Source of the DNA: Polyangium jinanense
Lineage (GTDB): Bacteria; Myxococcota; Polyangia; Polyangiales; Polyangiaceae
Direction of reading: 5' to 3'
Length of the DNA: 64,000 nucleotides
Assembly: GCF_028435365.1 (NCBI RefSeq)
Contig: NZ_JAGTJJ010000041.1
Coordinates: 36,321 to 100,320 of the forward strand
Position numbers and translations under genes: made by a program. Shown here piece by piece: positions 1-8,223 of this stretch; position 1 is the first letter of the stretch, and every line of letters starts with the position of its first letter. The notes below the pieces were generated by a model. The model made no database searches and was not told the DNA's origin. It saw only the letters and a program-made list of their open reading frames with translations.

Positions 1-1
1 C

Positions 2-1456
2 GCGGACCTGAAGAAGAGCGTGCAGGATTTGAAGGACGAGCTCGCGAGCCTGCTCGAACATTTCGGCGCGCAGGCGGATGCGGTGGCGGACCTCGTGACG
101 GGGGAGGCGCGGGCGGCCGGGTTTTCGCCGGATGATCCGTTCGAGTATTCGCTGACGTCGTCGGAGGTGCCGTGGGTCGAGGTGCCCGACGTCTCGGGCG
201 CAGCGGGGGCGTTCGAGCCGGGGAAGGATCCTTATGCGGGGTATGCGGACGCCGTGATTGAAGCGCTGTCGCAGGATGTGCAGGGCGGGAAGGTGATCCT
301 GCGCGGGGACTTCGTGACGAACGTGCGGGCGTGGCGATCGAATACGGCGGCGATCGAGAAGGCGCTGGCCGCGCGGGTGAGTGTTTCGCAGGCGGAGACG
401 AGCGCGTTCTTGCAGGCGCAGATTCGCGTCACGGGTTTCGTGCGGCAGTACATGGATGCGTCGGATTGGTTTCTGGATTCGCCGATCCCCGCGGATGTCC
501 GAGCGCAGGTGGATGGCGTTCTGAAGAATGCTTTCGCCGAGATGGCGGAGCAGATGAAGGAGAGCCTCAATGTGTGGGAGGCGATCGCGCTCGGGCCGGA
601 GCAGGGTTCCTTCATCGAGACGGTGCGGGCGTTCGCGGGGGCGATGTCGTTCGTCGGGGAAGGGGCCGCAGCTTATGCGGAGGTGATGCAGACGCTGGTG
701 CATGCGTCGTCCCGCATTGCGATCGGGTTCGTGCCGTATGCAGGGCCGGCGCTCGATTTGTGCGAGGCGGTGACGGGGAAGCTCTTGTGTTTGCCCGGGG
801 GGAAGGATCTGTCCACGGAGGAGCGGGTCGGCTCGGCGGTGGGCTTCGGGTTCGGGCAGATCATGAAGGCTTGGGCCGGGATCAAGGCGGCCGGGGTCAA
901 GCCGGGGGCGAAGATTGTCGCGGCTGGCGTGCTGAACCTCGGGGAGGAGTTTACCCAGGCGTTGCGGGCGAGTAAGATCGACGTGTGGAAGGGTCTGCGC
1001 CATGCGGTGACGAAGCAGCCGATGGATGACTTCGAGAAGATGGCGGGGCTCTACTTGATGAAGAGCGAGGGACGGGGGATGATTGGCGTGGGCGATGACG
1101 GGGTGCGGTCGGCGATCGGGATCCCGAAGGGAGGAAACGGCGTCCCCGAAGGTGTCGCCCAAGCACCGGACTTCCTCACGGTGACGAAGGAGAACCTGCT
1201 GGTGGTGAGCGAGGCGAAGGGCGGCGGCGTGAAGGGCCACGAGGTGGTCAGTCAACTGGCGAACGCCATGAAGAAGCTGAAGGAGCTGAACCTCGACGGC
1301 AGTGTCACGCACCTCGAGCTCATCATGAAGAAGGGGGCGAAGATGAGCAATCCGAATTATGGGGTCGTCGATGACGTCCTCGTGAGCTACTTGGACGACG
1401 CGGCCGGCAAGCCGAAGCTCATCGAAGGCCAAATCATCCGGGTGATCCAGCTATGA
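2..1456 (+). CDS. Probable polymorphic toxin, C-terminal part (5' end outside window)
   Basis: The frame is open to the left edge, so the GTG at 20 may not be the true start and the gene is treated as 5'-partial. Numbering from that GTG gives 478 residues. Residues about 235-270 (FVPYAGPALDLCEAVTGK, then LSTEER) look like the pre-toxin TG region that precedes toxin tips in polymorphic toxins. The last ~110 residues hold P383-D384, then E398-A-K400 thirteen residues later in LLVVSEAKGG, then a helix with Q412. This is the layout of a PD-(D/E)XK nuclease core. Inference: a DNA- or RNA-cleaving effector whose delivery domain lies upstream of the window. The stop overlaps the ATG of the next gene (ATGA), which suggests a toxin/partner pair. 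The fold assignment is by motif only; a non-toxin nuclease is possible. Confidence 0.6.
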   Translation, partial: ADLKKSVQDLKDELASLLEHFGAQADAVADLVTGEARAAGFSPDDPFEYSLTSSEVPWVEVPDVSGAAGAFEPGKDPYAGYADAVIEALSQDVQGGKVILRGDFVTNVRAWRSNTAAIEKALAARVSVSQAETSAFLQAQIRVTGFVRQYMDASDWFLDSPIPADVRAQVDGVLKNAFAEMAEQMKESLNVWEAIALGPEQGSFIETVRAFAGAMSFVGEGAAAYAEVMQTLVHASSRIAIGFVPYAGPALDLCEAVTGKLLCLPGGKDLSTEERVGSAVGFGFGQIMKAWAGIKAAGVKPGAKIVAAGVLNLGEEFTQALRASKIDVWKGLRHAVTKQPMDDFEKMAGLYLMKSEGRGMIGVGDDGVRSAIGIPKGGNGVPEGVAQAPDFLTVTKENLLVVSEAKGGGVKGHEVVSQLANAMKKLKELNLDGSVTHLELIMKKGAKMSNPNYGVVDDVLVSYLDDAAGKPKLIEGQIIRVIQL

Positions 1457-2601
1457 GCTGCGACGGCCCGCACTTCTTTGCGTGGTGCGACCAAACGGCC
1501 AGGGTCGACGCCTTCGTGGCGGCCCTAGCCGCGCTCGGTGGCGATGCACTCGCGGTGTATCTGGAGGCGCGCGGTGTCGATGAGACACACGAGTATATTT
1601 CGCTCGAGGAGGCGCGGAGGCTCGTGCGGGCCCACCTCAGCAAAGACATGGCGCAGGCGTCGTTTTATGTCGGCAGGCCGTTCCGTGTAGGGCGGTGGAC
1701 CTGCAACCTGAGCGTCGACGTTCGCGGGGAGGCGTATAAGGGCTCCGTGTACCACATCCCGATGAGCATATGGGGGGATGATCGCGATGAATTCTTTCTG
1801 CGTCGCGAGCCCCACCGCCTCGGAATGGGGCCGCATTCCGCGTCGGTCGAGGCGGCGGCCATGGCGATCGACACGGAAGGCGACGTGGAGGATCTTCTCC
1901 TCGGCCTCTGCGCGCCGGACGCAGGGCTCGTGACGTTCGGCGCGTGCTGCGATTGGTGGCCGTGGCGGGCGCCGTTGGAGAGCAACGCGACGTACCACGC
2001 CAATGCCGCAGGCGTCGCGCGCGACCTCGCCCTCTCATGGGTTCACGTCCACGACGGGTACAAGATTGGGTATATCGCGGAGCTCTCCCTCGACGAGCTC
2101 GCCGCGCGCGTCGAAACCGCCCCCGAAGGCGCGCGCATCGGGGTCGCGACCTTGGTCGACGGCGTGCGGATGCACGGCAAGGATGATGATGAAGCGAGCT
2201 TGGACGACCCCAGGCGACGCCACTTCTCCCCGCTGGCACGCAAGGGTGCGCGACCCATCGGACCCGGTGACGAGATGCTGACCCGCGAGCAGGTCTTGCG
2301 GGCCATTGCGACGCCGCCGAGTGCGCTGCTCGAGGCCCTCGAAGCGTCGGCGGCAGCCTTGCGCGACGACGAATGGCGCGCGGCCGAGCCGCTCGCCCGG
2401 AAGGCGATCCATGCGAGGACGGAGGGGGCGCCCACGCGGGAGATCACTGTCACCGAGAGACACGAGCGCTTCATCGAGCAGCACGCCCCCTACCACGTTC
2501 GCAGGCTCCCGAATGGAGGCGTCCTCCTCGCGACGCATCCCTTCCGGACGCTCTGGCAACTCTGGTCGGATGCGCTGCGATTGCTCGGGATTCGTACGTA
2601 G
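1453..2601 (+). CDS. Hypothetical protein, candidate immunity/partner of the upstream toxin
   Basis: This 382-residue protein starts at an ATG that shares ATGA with the stop of the preceding gene, so the two are almost certainly translationally coupled. I do not recognise a family. It has no signal peptide or membrane segment, is rich in Trp, Asp and Glu (for example CCDWWPW near residue 158), and looks cytosolic and globular. The N-terminal 200 residues and the C-terminal 130 may be separate domains. Position directly after a putative nuclease toxin is the only argument for an immunity role, and it is large for an immunity protein. It could instead be an unrelated downstream gene. Confidence 0.7.
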   Translation: MSCDGPHFFAWCDQTARVDAFVAALAALGGDALAVYLEARGVDETHEYISLEEARRLVRAHLSKDMAQASFYVGRPFRVGRWTCNLSVDVRGEAYKGSVYHIPMSIWGDDRDEFFLRREPHRLGMGPHSASVEAAAMAIDTEGDVEDLLLGLCAPDAGLVTFGACCDWWPWRAPLESNATYHANAAGVARDLALSWVHVHDGYKIGYIAELSLDELAARVETAPEGARIGVATLVDGVRMHGKDDDEASLDDPRRRHFSPLARKGARPIGPGDEMLTREQVLRAIATPPSALLEALEASAAALRDDEWRAAEPLARKAIHARTEGAPTREITVTERHERFIEQHAPYHVRRLPNGGVLLATHPFRTLWQLWSDALRLLGIRT

Positions 2602-2624
2602 GGAGGGGAGTGGGAGAGGAAGCA

Positions 2625-2720
2625 GGAGCGGGAGCGGGAGCGGAAGCGGGAGCGGGAGCGGGAGCGGGAGCGGGAGCGGGAGCGGGAGCGGGAGCGGGAG
2701 CGGGAGCGGGAGCGGGAGCG
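2625..2720 (+). repeat. Hexanucleotide tandem array (GGAGCG)16
   Basis: Sixteen uninterrupted hexamers, fifteen GGAGCG and one GAAGCG (the fourth). The array ends exactly where the stop codon of the minus-strand sigma factor gene begins (2721). The same hexamer recurs on the other strand at 4045-4230, so the two arrays are inverted relative to each other and enclose about 1.3 kb. Confidence 0.95.
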
Positions 2721-3257
2721 TCAGACGGGGGCGCAGTGCGCGAGGCGGTTCCGGGCCAGTTGCAGGCGGGCGTAGGCGGTCTTCAGCCGGATCCCGAGCG
2801 TGCGGGCAATCTCCGGCATCGAGCGGCCTTCGATTTCGTAAGCGACGAGCACGGGGGCGAGCTTTGCCCCGAGCTTTGGGAGGGCCCTCCAGAGGAGGCG
2901 GGTCGCGTCCATGGCCTGCGTCACCTGCGGATGGACCGCGGGCTCGGGCAGCTCGGCGACGAACGCCTCCGTCCGGTGCCGCGCGAGCTTGCAATGGTTC
3001 GCGGCGATATAACCGGCGACCGTGTAGAGCCACGCTCGCGCCTGCCTGTCCCAAACCATGGAGTCACGCCGTCGCCACGCGACCACGAAGACCTCCTGCG
3101 TGAGGTCGTCCGCTTCCCGCTCCGGGACGCCACGCTTGAGGAGGACGGAACGAACGAAGCCCCAGCATTCGCGGTAAAACTGCGCGAAGGATGCCTCCGG
3201 GGAGGGAAAGGTTACCGGTTTCTTGGCGGATTCAGGGCAGACCTCTAGATTGGTCAC
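2721..3257 (-). CDS. ECF-type RNA polymerase sigma factor
   Basis: Extracytoplasmic-function sigma-70 protein, which would direct RNA polymerase to alternative promoters. Region 2 is seen in FAQFYRECWGFVRSVL, EADDLTQEVFVVAWRR and RAWLYTVAGYIAANHCK. Region 4 is a helix-turn-helix in EGRSMPEIARTLGIRLKTAY. I take the GTG at 3257 (178 aa, normal family size). The frame stays open to an ATG at 3365 (214 aa), but the extra 36 residues are not sigma-like and neither start has a clear Shine-Dalgarno. No anti-sigma gene is adjacent. The gene lies between two inverted hexamer arrays, with a four-helix-bundle gene upstream on the same strand. Confidence 0.85.
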   Translation of the reverse strand: MTNLEVCPESAKKPVTFPSPEASFAQFYRECWGFVRSVLLKRGVPEREADDLTQEVFVVAWRRRDSMVWDRQARAWLYTVAGYIAANHCKLARHRTEAFVAELPEPAVHPQVTQAMDATRLLWRALPKLGAKLAPVLVAYEIEGRSMPEIARTLGIRLKTAYARLQLARNRLAHCAPV

Positions 3258-3462
3258 AGCTTGTGAACTCCAGTCGAGTTGGGGTTTGCGGGTCAGACGC
3301 CGGTCGGTGTTCCTGCACCGGCTGGCGTCGCTTGCTTTTGTCTCATGAATCGTGGGGGAAGGCAATCACGAAAGGTGGAGATTGGTTCGTCGGGGGAGAA
3401 CCTGCGATCCATAGGGAATAGGACGAGGAGCACCGCAATGGGGGCTGTGATCCCGGCGGAAC

Positions 3463-3495
3463 GGGCGGGCCGCCCGTGGAGAGGACGGCCCGCCC
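3463..3495 (-). terminator. Hairpin just past the four-helix-bundle gene
   Basis: Inverted repeat with arms GGGCGGGCCG and CGGCCCGCCC (10 bp, loop 13). It sits 6-39 nt past the minus-strand stop at 3502. There is no T-run on the minus strand, so it may be a Rho-assisted or mRNA-stabilising hairpin rather than a classical terminator. Confidence 0.45.
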
Positions 3496-3501
3496 TTCGT
3501 T

Positions 3502-3831
3502 TCACGATGCGCGGCGGTAGACGAGGCGGCCGAGGGTGGCGATGACGTGGTCCATTCGGTCGAGCGCGCGTCCATCGACGCTACCGATATAACGCATGGC
3601 CTGGGCGACTTGGACGCATGCCAGCACCTCCCGTGCCGAGCCGAGGGCGGAGGCGTAGCGCTGCCGCTTCGTACCGGCGTGATTGCCCATTCCCTCGGCG
3701 AGATTCAAGGCGACGCTATGCATGGCCCTGCGCAGTTGCCGAGCCAGGTCCGAGTCCCTCCGTTCGATCTGCTCCGCAATACCGGCCGCGTCCCCGGCCA
3801 TGGCCAAGACGACCTCGTAGATTCGCAACAC
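3502..3831 (-). CDS. Four-helix-bundle protein (23S rRNA intervening-sequence protein family)
   Basis: This 109-residue protein matches the small four-helix-bundle family first found inside 23S rRNA intervening sequences. It is short and helical, with the characteristic RQLRRAMHSVALNLAEG segment followed by KRQRYASALGSAREV. The start is GTG at 3831, chosen because AAGGAGG lies 7 nt upstream; the longer open frame to 3966 has no such site and its extra residues look non-coding. Homologues form pentamers and have no proven activity. Here the gene is chromosomal and not inside rRNA. It lies between the inverted hexamer arrays together with the ECF sigma factor. Confidence 0.85.
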   Translation of the reverse strand: MLRIYEVVLAMAGDAAGIAEQIERRDSDLARQLRRAMHSVALNLAEGMGNHAGTKRQRYASALGSAREVLACVQVAQAMRYIGSVDGRALDRMDHVIATLGRLVYRRAS

Positions 3832-4044
3832 GACGAAACCTCCTTCCCGACGACCCGTTCGCCGGGACCCTGGTCCCGCACCGTCGCGCGCAGGTCTCTG
3901 CAAGACTGCGAAGCACCGCGCGGAGCCACCCGCAGCCACGCGAAGCGTGGCGAGGATGGCGAGCACGGCCTGGTCTTGCAGAGACCGAGCACGACGGTAA
4001 GCTCGCCGTCCCCGAGCGGGCTCCCCTGCGTCCCCGTCGCCCTC

Positions 4045-4230
4045 GCTCCCGCTTCCGCTCCCGCTTCCGCTTCCGCTTCCGCTCCCGCTCCCGCTCCCGC
4101 TCCCGCTCCCGCTCCCGCTCCCGCTCCCGCTCCCGCTCCCGCTCCCGCTTCCGCTTCCGCTTCCGCTCCCGCTCCCGCTTCCGCTCCCGCTCCCGCTCCC
4201 GCTTCCGCTCCCGCTCCCGCTCCCGTTTCC
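4045..4230 (+). repeat. Hexanucleotide tandem array (GCTCCC/GCTTCC)31
   Basis: Thirty-one hexamers in perfect phase: a mixture of GCTCCC and GCTTCC, with a central run of eleven identical GCTCCC units, and a final GTTTCC. It is the reverse-complement relative of the array at 2625-2720 and ends 34 nt before trmH. The 433 nt between 3831 and 4265 hold this array and no convincing gene; the frames through it encode only low-complexity Arg/Ser or Ala/Pro. Confidence 0.95.
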
Positions 4231-4264
4231 GCCTCCTCGTCCCCCGTGCTATCCCCGCCCCGCG

Positions 4265-5014
4265 ATGCGTCGCAGGACCCCTCATGCCATCCAGGTCGAG
4301 CTCGCGCAGAAGCGGCTCCTCGCCCGGCTCGCCGGCCTCGATCACGCCGCGATCGTCCGCGTGCTCGGCCCCTTCCTCACGCCCGAACGACAGGCCCGCT
4401 TCGACGCGGTCTTCTCCTCGCGCCTCGGCTCCGTCACCGTCCTGATGGACGCGCCGTACGACCCGCACAACGGCGCCGCCGTCCTCCGGTCCTGTGACGC
4501 GTTCGGCGTCCAGCGCCTCCACGTCGTCGAGCGCGGCGGCATCTCGTTCCTCGCGGCCCGCCAGGTCGCGCGTGGCTCCGAGCAGTGGGTCCACGTCCGC
4601 ACGTACCCGACGAGCCAAGCGGCGCTCGACGTCCTCGCCGTCTCCGGCCACGAGCTCGTCGCGACGCATCCGCAAGGTGAGCTCGCGCCCGAGGATCTTC
4701 GTTCGATCCCGAAGGTCTGCCTCGTGCTCGGCAACGAGCGCGACGGCATCCACCAGGAGCTCGTCGCCGCCTGCAAGCGCAGCGTCCGCGTCCCCATGCG
4801 TGGCTTCGTCGAGAGCCTCAACGTGAGCGTCACCGGCGCGATCCTCCTCCAGCATGCGACCTCGGGCCGGCCCGGCGATCTCTCCGAGGACGAGCAACGC
4901 GCGCTCCAGGCCCGCGCGATGATCCTCACGATCGACCACGCCGCCGAGATCCTCCTCGCGAACGGGATTTCACTCGGAGAGGACGCGCTCGGGTTCGAAG
5001 AAGCGGCGGGCTGA
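4265..5014 (+). CDS. trmH: tRNA (guanosine-2'-O-)-methyltransferase, TrmH/SpoU family
   Basis: SPOUT methyltransferase of 249 residues, predicted to methylate the 2'-O of G18 in tRNA using S-adenosylmethionine. Motif 1 is seen as YDPHNGAAVLRSCDAFG, motif 2 as LVLGNERDGI, and motif 3 as VPMRGFVESLNVSVTGAILL. The motif 1 Arg and the motif 3 Ser-Leu-Asn are intact. Length and the N-terminal helical extension fit TrmH better than TrmL or RlmB. The ATG at 4265 has no obvious Shine-Dalgarno and lies just after the hexamer array, so the array lies in its promoter or leader. The gene appears monocistronic. Confidence 0.88.
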   Translation: MRRRTPHAIQVELAQKRLLARLAGLDHAAIVRVLGPFLTPERQARFDAVFSSRLGSVTVLMDAPYDPHNGAAVLRSCDAFGVQRLHVVERGGISFLAARQVARGSEQWVHVRTYPTSQAALDVLAVSGHELVATHPQGELAPEDLRSIPKVCLVLGNERDGIHQELVAACKRSVRVPMRGFVESLNVSVTGAILLQHATSGRPGDLSEDEQRALQARAMILTIDHAAEILLANGISLGEDALGFEEAAG

Positions 5015-5080
5015 CGCGCGGGAAATTTCCGCCTCGCTTGCCCCTTCCGGCGAAAGTCGATAGCCTCTCCGGAACGACGA

Positions 5081-7144
5081 TTGTCGGCTGCTTTCGATCG
5101 TCCGGGAGTCCTCGTGCCTGCTCCGCCTGCGCCGCCGAAACCGCCTGCGCCGCCTCGCGCGGCTCCCCCTGCGCCCGGCGCGATCGCGCGCCCTTCCGCG
5201 CCGCCTCCCAGGCCGGCCGCCGGAACGGTGCCGATGCCCGTGCACCCCGGCCCCGCGGCAAACCCCGCGCCGTCGCCGCCCGTGTTCGCAGACGCGCCCA
5301 TGCCCTCCGCCGTCGCGACGGTGCCGTTCCCGAGCCCCATCGACGCGGCCGCGCCCGCCGCGCCTCCGCAACCGCGCCCTGCCGCCGGTGCGCCCGCGCC
5401 GCGTCCCGCCGCCGGTGCGCCGGCCGTGCCCGAAGGCGTCGGCGAAGCGGTGAACCCGCAGCAAGGTGATCTCCAGCCCGGCCTCGTGATCCAGAGCCGC
5501 TATCGCATCGAGAAGCTCATCGGTCGCGGCGGCATGGGCGCGGTGTACGCGGTTCGTCACCTCAACACGGGCGAGATCTGCGCGCTCAAGCTCCTGCATC
5601 CGTCGGTCGCGAACAACCCCGGCGCCGTCGAGCGCTTCCGCACCGAGGCGCGCGCGCCCGTCAGCATCGGCAGCGAGCACGTCGTGCGCGTGATCGACGC
5701 CGATGTCGCGCCCGAGATCGGCGGCGTGCCGTTCATCGTGATGGAGCTCCTCAAGGGCCGCGATCTCGGCTCGGAGCTCAAGCAACGCGGCGCGCTGCCC
5801 GCGGGCGAGGTCGTCGTGTACCTGAAGCAGGTCGCGCGCGTCCTCGACAAGGCGCACGCGCTCGGCATCGTGCACCGCGATCTCAAGCCGGCGAACCTCA
5901 TCGTCACGCAACGCGAGGACGGCACGCCGCTCGTGAAGATCCTCGACTTCGGCATCGCGAAGCTCGTCGATCAGAGCGACGCGAAAGAGCTCACGCAGGA
6001 CGGCGCGATCTTCGGCACGCCCTGGTACATGTCGCCCGAGCAGGCCCGCGGGCACGCCTCGAAGGTCGGCCCCGCCGCGGATCTCTGGGCGCTCGGGCTC
6101 ATCGCGTATCGCCTGCTCACCGGGAAAAACTACTGGTCCGCCGAGGGCATGGCCGCGCTCATCGGGCAGATCCTTTACGAGCCGATGGTCCCGCCGAGCA
6201 CGATGTCGCCGCACCTCGGGCCACGCTTCGACGCGTGGTTTTCCCGAGCCTGCGCGCGTGAGGCCGAGCAGCGGTATTCGAACGCGACCGAGCAGATCCT
6301 GGCGCTCGCGCAAGCGCTGCAGGTGAACTACGCGGCGCAGCCGACGAACCTCGACATGCCGAACCCGGCGGACCTCTCCGCCTCGGCGCAGGTGCGTCAA
6401 GCGCTGCAAGGCGTGCCGATGTACGGCATGAGCGTGGCGGGAGGCTCGATCCCGCCGGGCATGCCCATCCCGGGGACGAGCATTCCGGCCGCCGGTCTCT
6501 CGCAAGCGGGCATGCCGCTGCCGCCCGGCGTGAACCCCGCGGCGATCTCGCACGCGGGCGCCACGGCCGCGCAGCTCGCGGCGATGGGCATGTCGCAGTC
6601 GGGCGCGCCGATCCCGCGCATGACGATCCCGCCGGGGACGACGGGCGCGCCGCTCTACTCGACGCAGGCCCCCGCGACGCCGGTCGCGAAGCCGAAGCTC
6701 GGCGCCATCGTCGCGGGCGCCTTCCTCGCGTTCGGCGTCGCAGGCGCGGTTGGGCTCTTCCTCTTGCTGAACGGCAAAGGCGCGCAGAACCCGGCTCCCG
6801 CCGTGCAGGCGACCGCGGCGCAGACCGCGGCACCAACGGCTGAACCCGCGCCGCCGCCGGTCGCGCCGCCTCCCGCGCCCACGCCCACGCCCACGACCGA
6901 GCCAGCGGCCACAGCCGCGCCAACGGCCGAGCCTGCGCCGACGGCCGAGCCCGACGATCTGGAGATCGAACCCGCGACCACGGCCGAACCCTCGGCCGCG
7001 GCCACGGCCGCGCCCACGACGACGGCGACGACCAAGTCCACGGCCGGCGCGGTGGCCGCCACCACGGCGACGACGAAGACGGGCACCGTAAAACCGAAGG
7101 CTTCTAGTACCGTCGCGCCGAAGGTCGGTAACATCAAGTTCTGA
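5081..7144 (+). CDS. Membrane Ser/Thr protein kinase (PknB-like)
   Basis: Hanks-type kinase of about 687 residues from a TTG start. The first ~130 residues are Pro/Ala-rich. The kinase domain (about 141-400) shows the glycine loop GRGGMG (149-154), K170, HRDLKPAN (265-272), DFG (289-291) and [10 protein letters not shown] Gly/Met/Pro-rich linker follows, then one membrane segment (about residues 545-567, [20 protein letters not shown]) and a Thr/Pro/Ala-rich tail ending in a basic stretch. The topology is therefore cytoplasmic kinase with an extracytoplasmic tail. All catalytic residues are present. The stop overlaps the ATG of the PEGA/TPR gene, marking an operon with the next two genes. The TTG start has only a weak ribosome site. 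Confidence 0.88.
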   Translation: MSAAFDRPGVLVPAPPAPPKPPAPPRAAPPAPGAIARPSAPPPRPAAGTVPMPVHPGPAANPAPSPPVFADAPMPSAVATVPFPSPIDAAAPAAPPQPRPAAGAPAPRPAAGAPAVPEGVGEAVNPQQGDLQPGLVIQSRYRIEKLIGRGGMGAVYAVRHLNTGEICALKLLHPSVANNPGAVERFRTEARAPVSIGSEHVVRVIDADVAPEIGGVPFIVMELLKGRDLGSELKQRGALPAGEVVVYLKQVARVLDKAHALGIVHRDLKPANLIVTQREDGTPLVKILDFGIAKLVDQSDAKELTQDGAIFGTPWYMSPEQARGHASKVGPAADLWALGLIAYRLLTGKNYWSAEGMAALIGQILYEPMVPPSTMSPHLGPRFDAWFSRACAREAEQRYSNATEQILALAQALQVNYAAQPTNLDMPNPADLSASAQVRQALQGVPMYGMSVAGGSIPPGMPIPGTSIPAAGLSQAGMPLPPGVNPAAISHAGATAAQLAAMGMSQSGAPIPRMTIPPGTTGAPLYSTQAPATPVAKPKLGAIVAGAFLAFGVAGAVGLFLLLNGKGAQNPAPAVQATAAQTAAPTAEPAPPPVAPPPAPTPTPTTEPAATAAPTAEPAPTAEPDDLEIEPATTAEPSAAATAAPTTTATTKSTAGAVAATTATTKTGTVKPKASSTVAPKVGNIKF

Positions 7145-8223
7145 TGAACGAGCTCTGCCGGCGTTCACTCGCCTTTGCCTTCGTCGCCTTCGTTGGTCTC
7201 GCCGCGCCCTCGCTCTCGCGGGCGGCCGATGCGCAGACGTCGCAGGCCCAGATCCAGCTCGCGCGCCAGGCCGCGTCGGAGGGGCTCGCCGCGTATCGCG
7301 CGGGCCAGTTCGACAAGGCGCTGAACCTCTTCGAGCAGGCGAAGGCGCTTTATCCGAGCGCGCAGATCGTCCGCATGATCGGCTACTCGCTGCTCGCGCT
7401 CGAGAAATGGATGCCCGCGGCCGAGGCCATGGAAGCCGCGCTCGTCTCGGACGTCGCGCCCCTGTCCGACGAGGACAAGACCGACGTCAAGGAGCAGCTC
7501 GCGAAGGCGATGGCGCACATCGGCGTGCTCAACGTGACGTCGAAGGTGCCCGGCGCGAAGCTCGTGGTCGACGATCAGCCGGCCGCGAATCTGCCGCTCG
7601 CAAAGCCTGTGTGGCTCTCGCCCGGCAAGCACAAGATCGTCGTGAGCGCGCCGGATCACGAGGACGAGGTGCAGGAGATCGAGCTCGAAGGCGGCAAACC
7701 CCTCGAGCTCTCGATCGATCCGAAGGAGCTCAAAAAAGAGGCGCCGCCGCCGCCACCTCCTCCGCCGCCGCCTCCGCCCGCGCGGAAGAACTGGATCCCG
7801 CAGCAACGCCTGATCGGGCTTGTGGCGACGGGCGTGGGCGCGGGGCTCGGGCTCGGTACGCTCGGCGCGAGCCTCGCGTCGATCCACCTGCGCAACAACG
7901 TCGCGCGCGACATCCAGATCCACGAGCGGATGTACGGGACGAACTGCAGCCGCGGGGACGTCTCGTTCTGTCAGCTCGATCGTGATCTCATCGCGGCGGA
8001 CGGGCGCGATGCGAACACGATGCGTGATCTCAGCGTGGGCCTCGGCATCAGCGCGCTCGTGCTCGGCGCCGGAGGCATCGTGCTGACGATCTTCGCGGTG
8101 CCGGAAGAGCCCGCGAAGCCCAAGGATGAAGCTCCGCCCACAGCTCAAAAAGGCGCGGGCATCCGCTCGTTCGCCTGCGGTCCGCTCGGCGGTTTCGGCG
8201 TCTCATGCGCAGGCACGTTCTGA
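7144..8223 (+). CDS. Secreted TPR/PEGA-domain protein with polyproline linker and membrane segments
   Basis: This 359-residue protein has a cleavable signal peptide (to about residue 27, SLSRAADA). A TPR-like region follows (about 35-105, AYRAGQFDKALNLFEQAKALYP), then a PEGA-type beta domain (about 120-195, VPGAKLVVDDQP and WLSPGKHKIVVSAPDHE). A run of twelve prolines and two hydrophobic segments (about 220-245 and 295-318) complete it. It is a common myxobacterial architecture of unknown function, often near Ser/Thr kinases. The start ATG overlaps the kinase stop, and the 3' end overlaps the next gene by 19 nt, so the three are co-translated. Confidence 0.82.
   Translation: MNELCRRSLAFAFVAFVGLAAPSLSRAADAQTSQAQIQLARQAASEGLAAYRAGQFDKALNLFEQAKALYPSAQIVRMIGYSLLALEKWMPAAEAMEAALVSDVAPLSDEDKTDVKEQLAKAMAHIGVLNVTSKVPGAKLVVDDQPAANLPLAKPVWLSPGKHKIVVSAPDHEDEVQEIELEGGKPLELSIDPKELKKEAPPPPPPPPPPPPARKNWIPQQRLIGLVATGVGAGLGLGTLGASLASIHLRNNVARDIQIHERMYGTNCSRGDVSFCQLDRDLIAADGRDANTMRDLSVGLGISALVLGAGGIVLTIFAVPEEPAKPKDEAPPTAQKGAGIRSFACGPLGGFGVSCAGTF

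Noticed and set aside
3463..3495. Insertion-sequence terminal repeats near the sigma/four-helix block
   Set aside because: No transposase gene or target duplication is present; the inverted repeat is a local hairpin.
2625..4230. CRISPR array
   Set aside because: The repeats are contiguous hexamers without spacers.
3547..4497. Ala/Pro-repeat protein spanning the hexamer array on the plus strand
   Set aside because: Its coding potential comes only from the hexamers, and it overlaps the well-supported four-helix gene and trmH.
4970..7168. 732-residue antisense frame over the first kinase
   Set aside because: Almost entirely Arg/Gly/His low-complexity; a GC-skew artefact.
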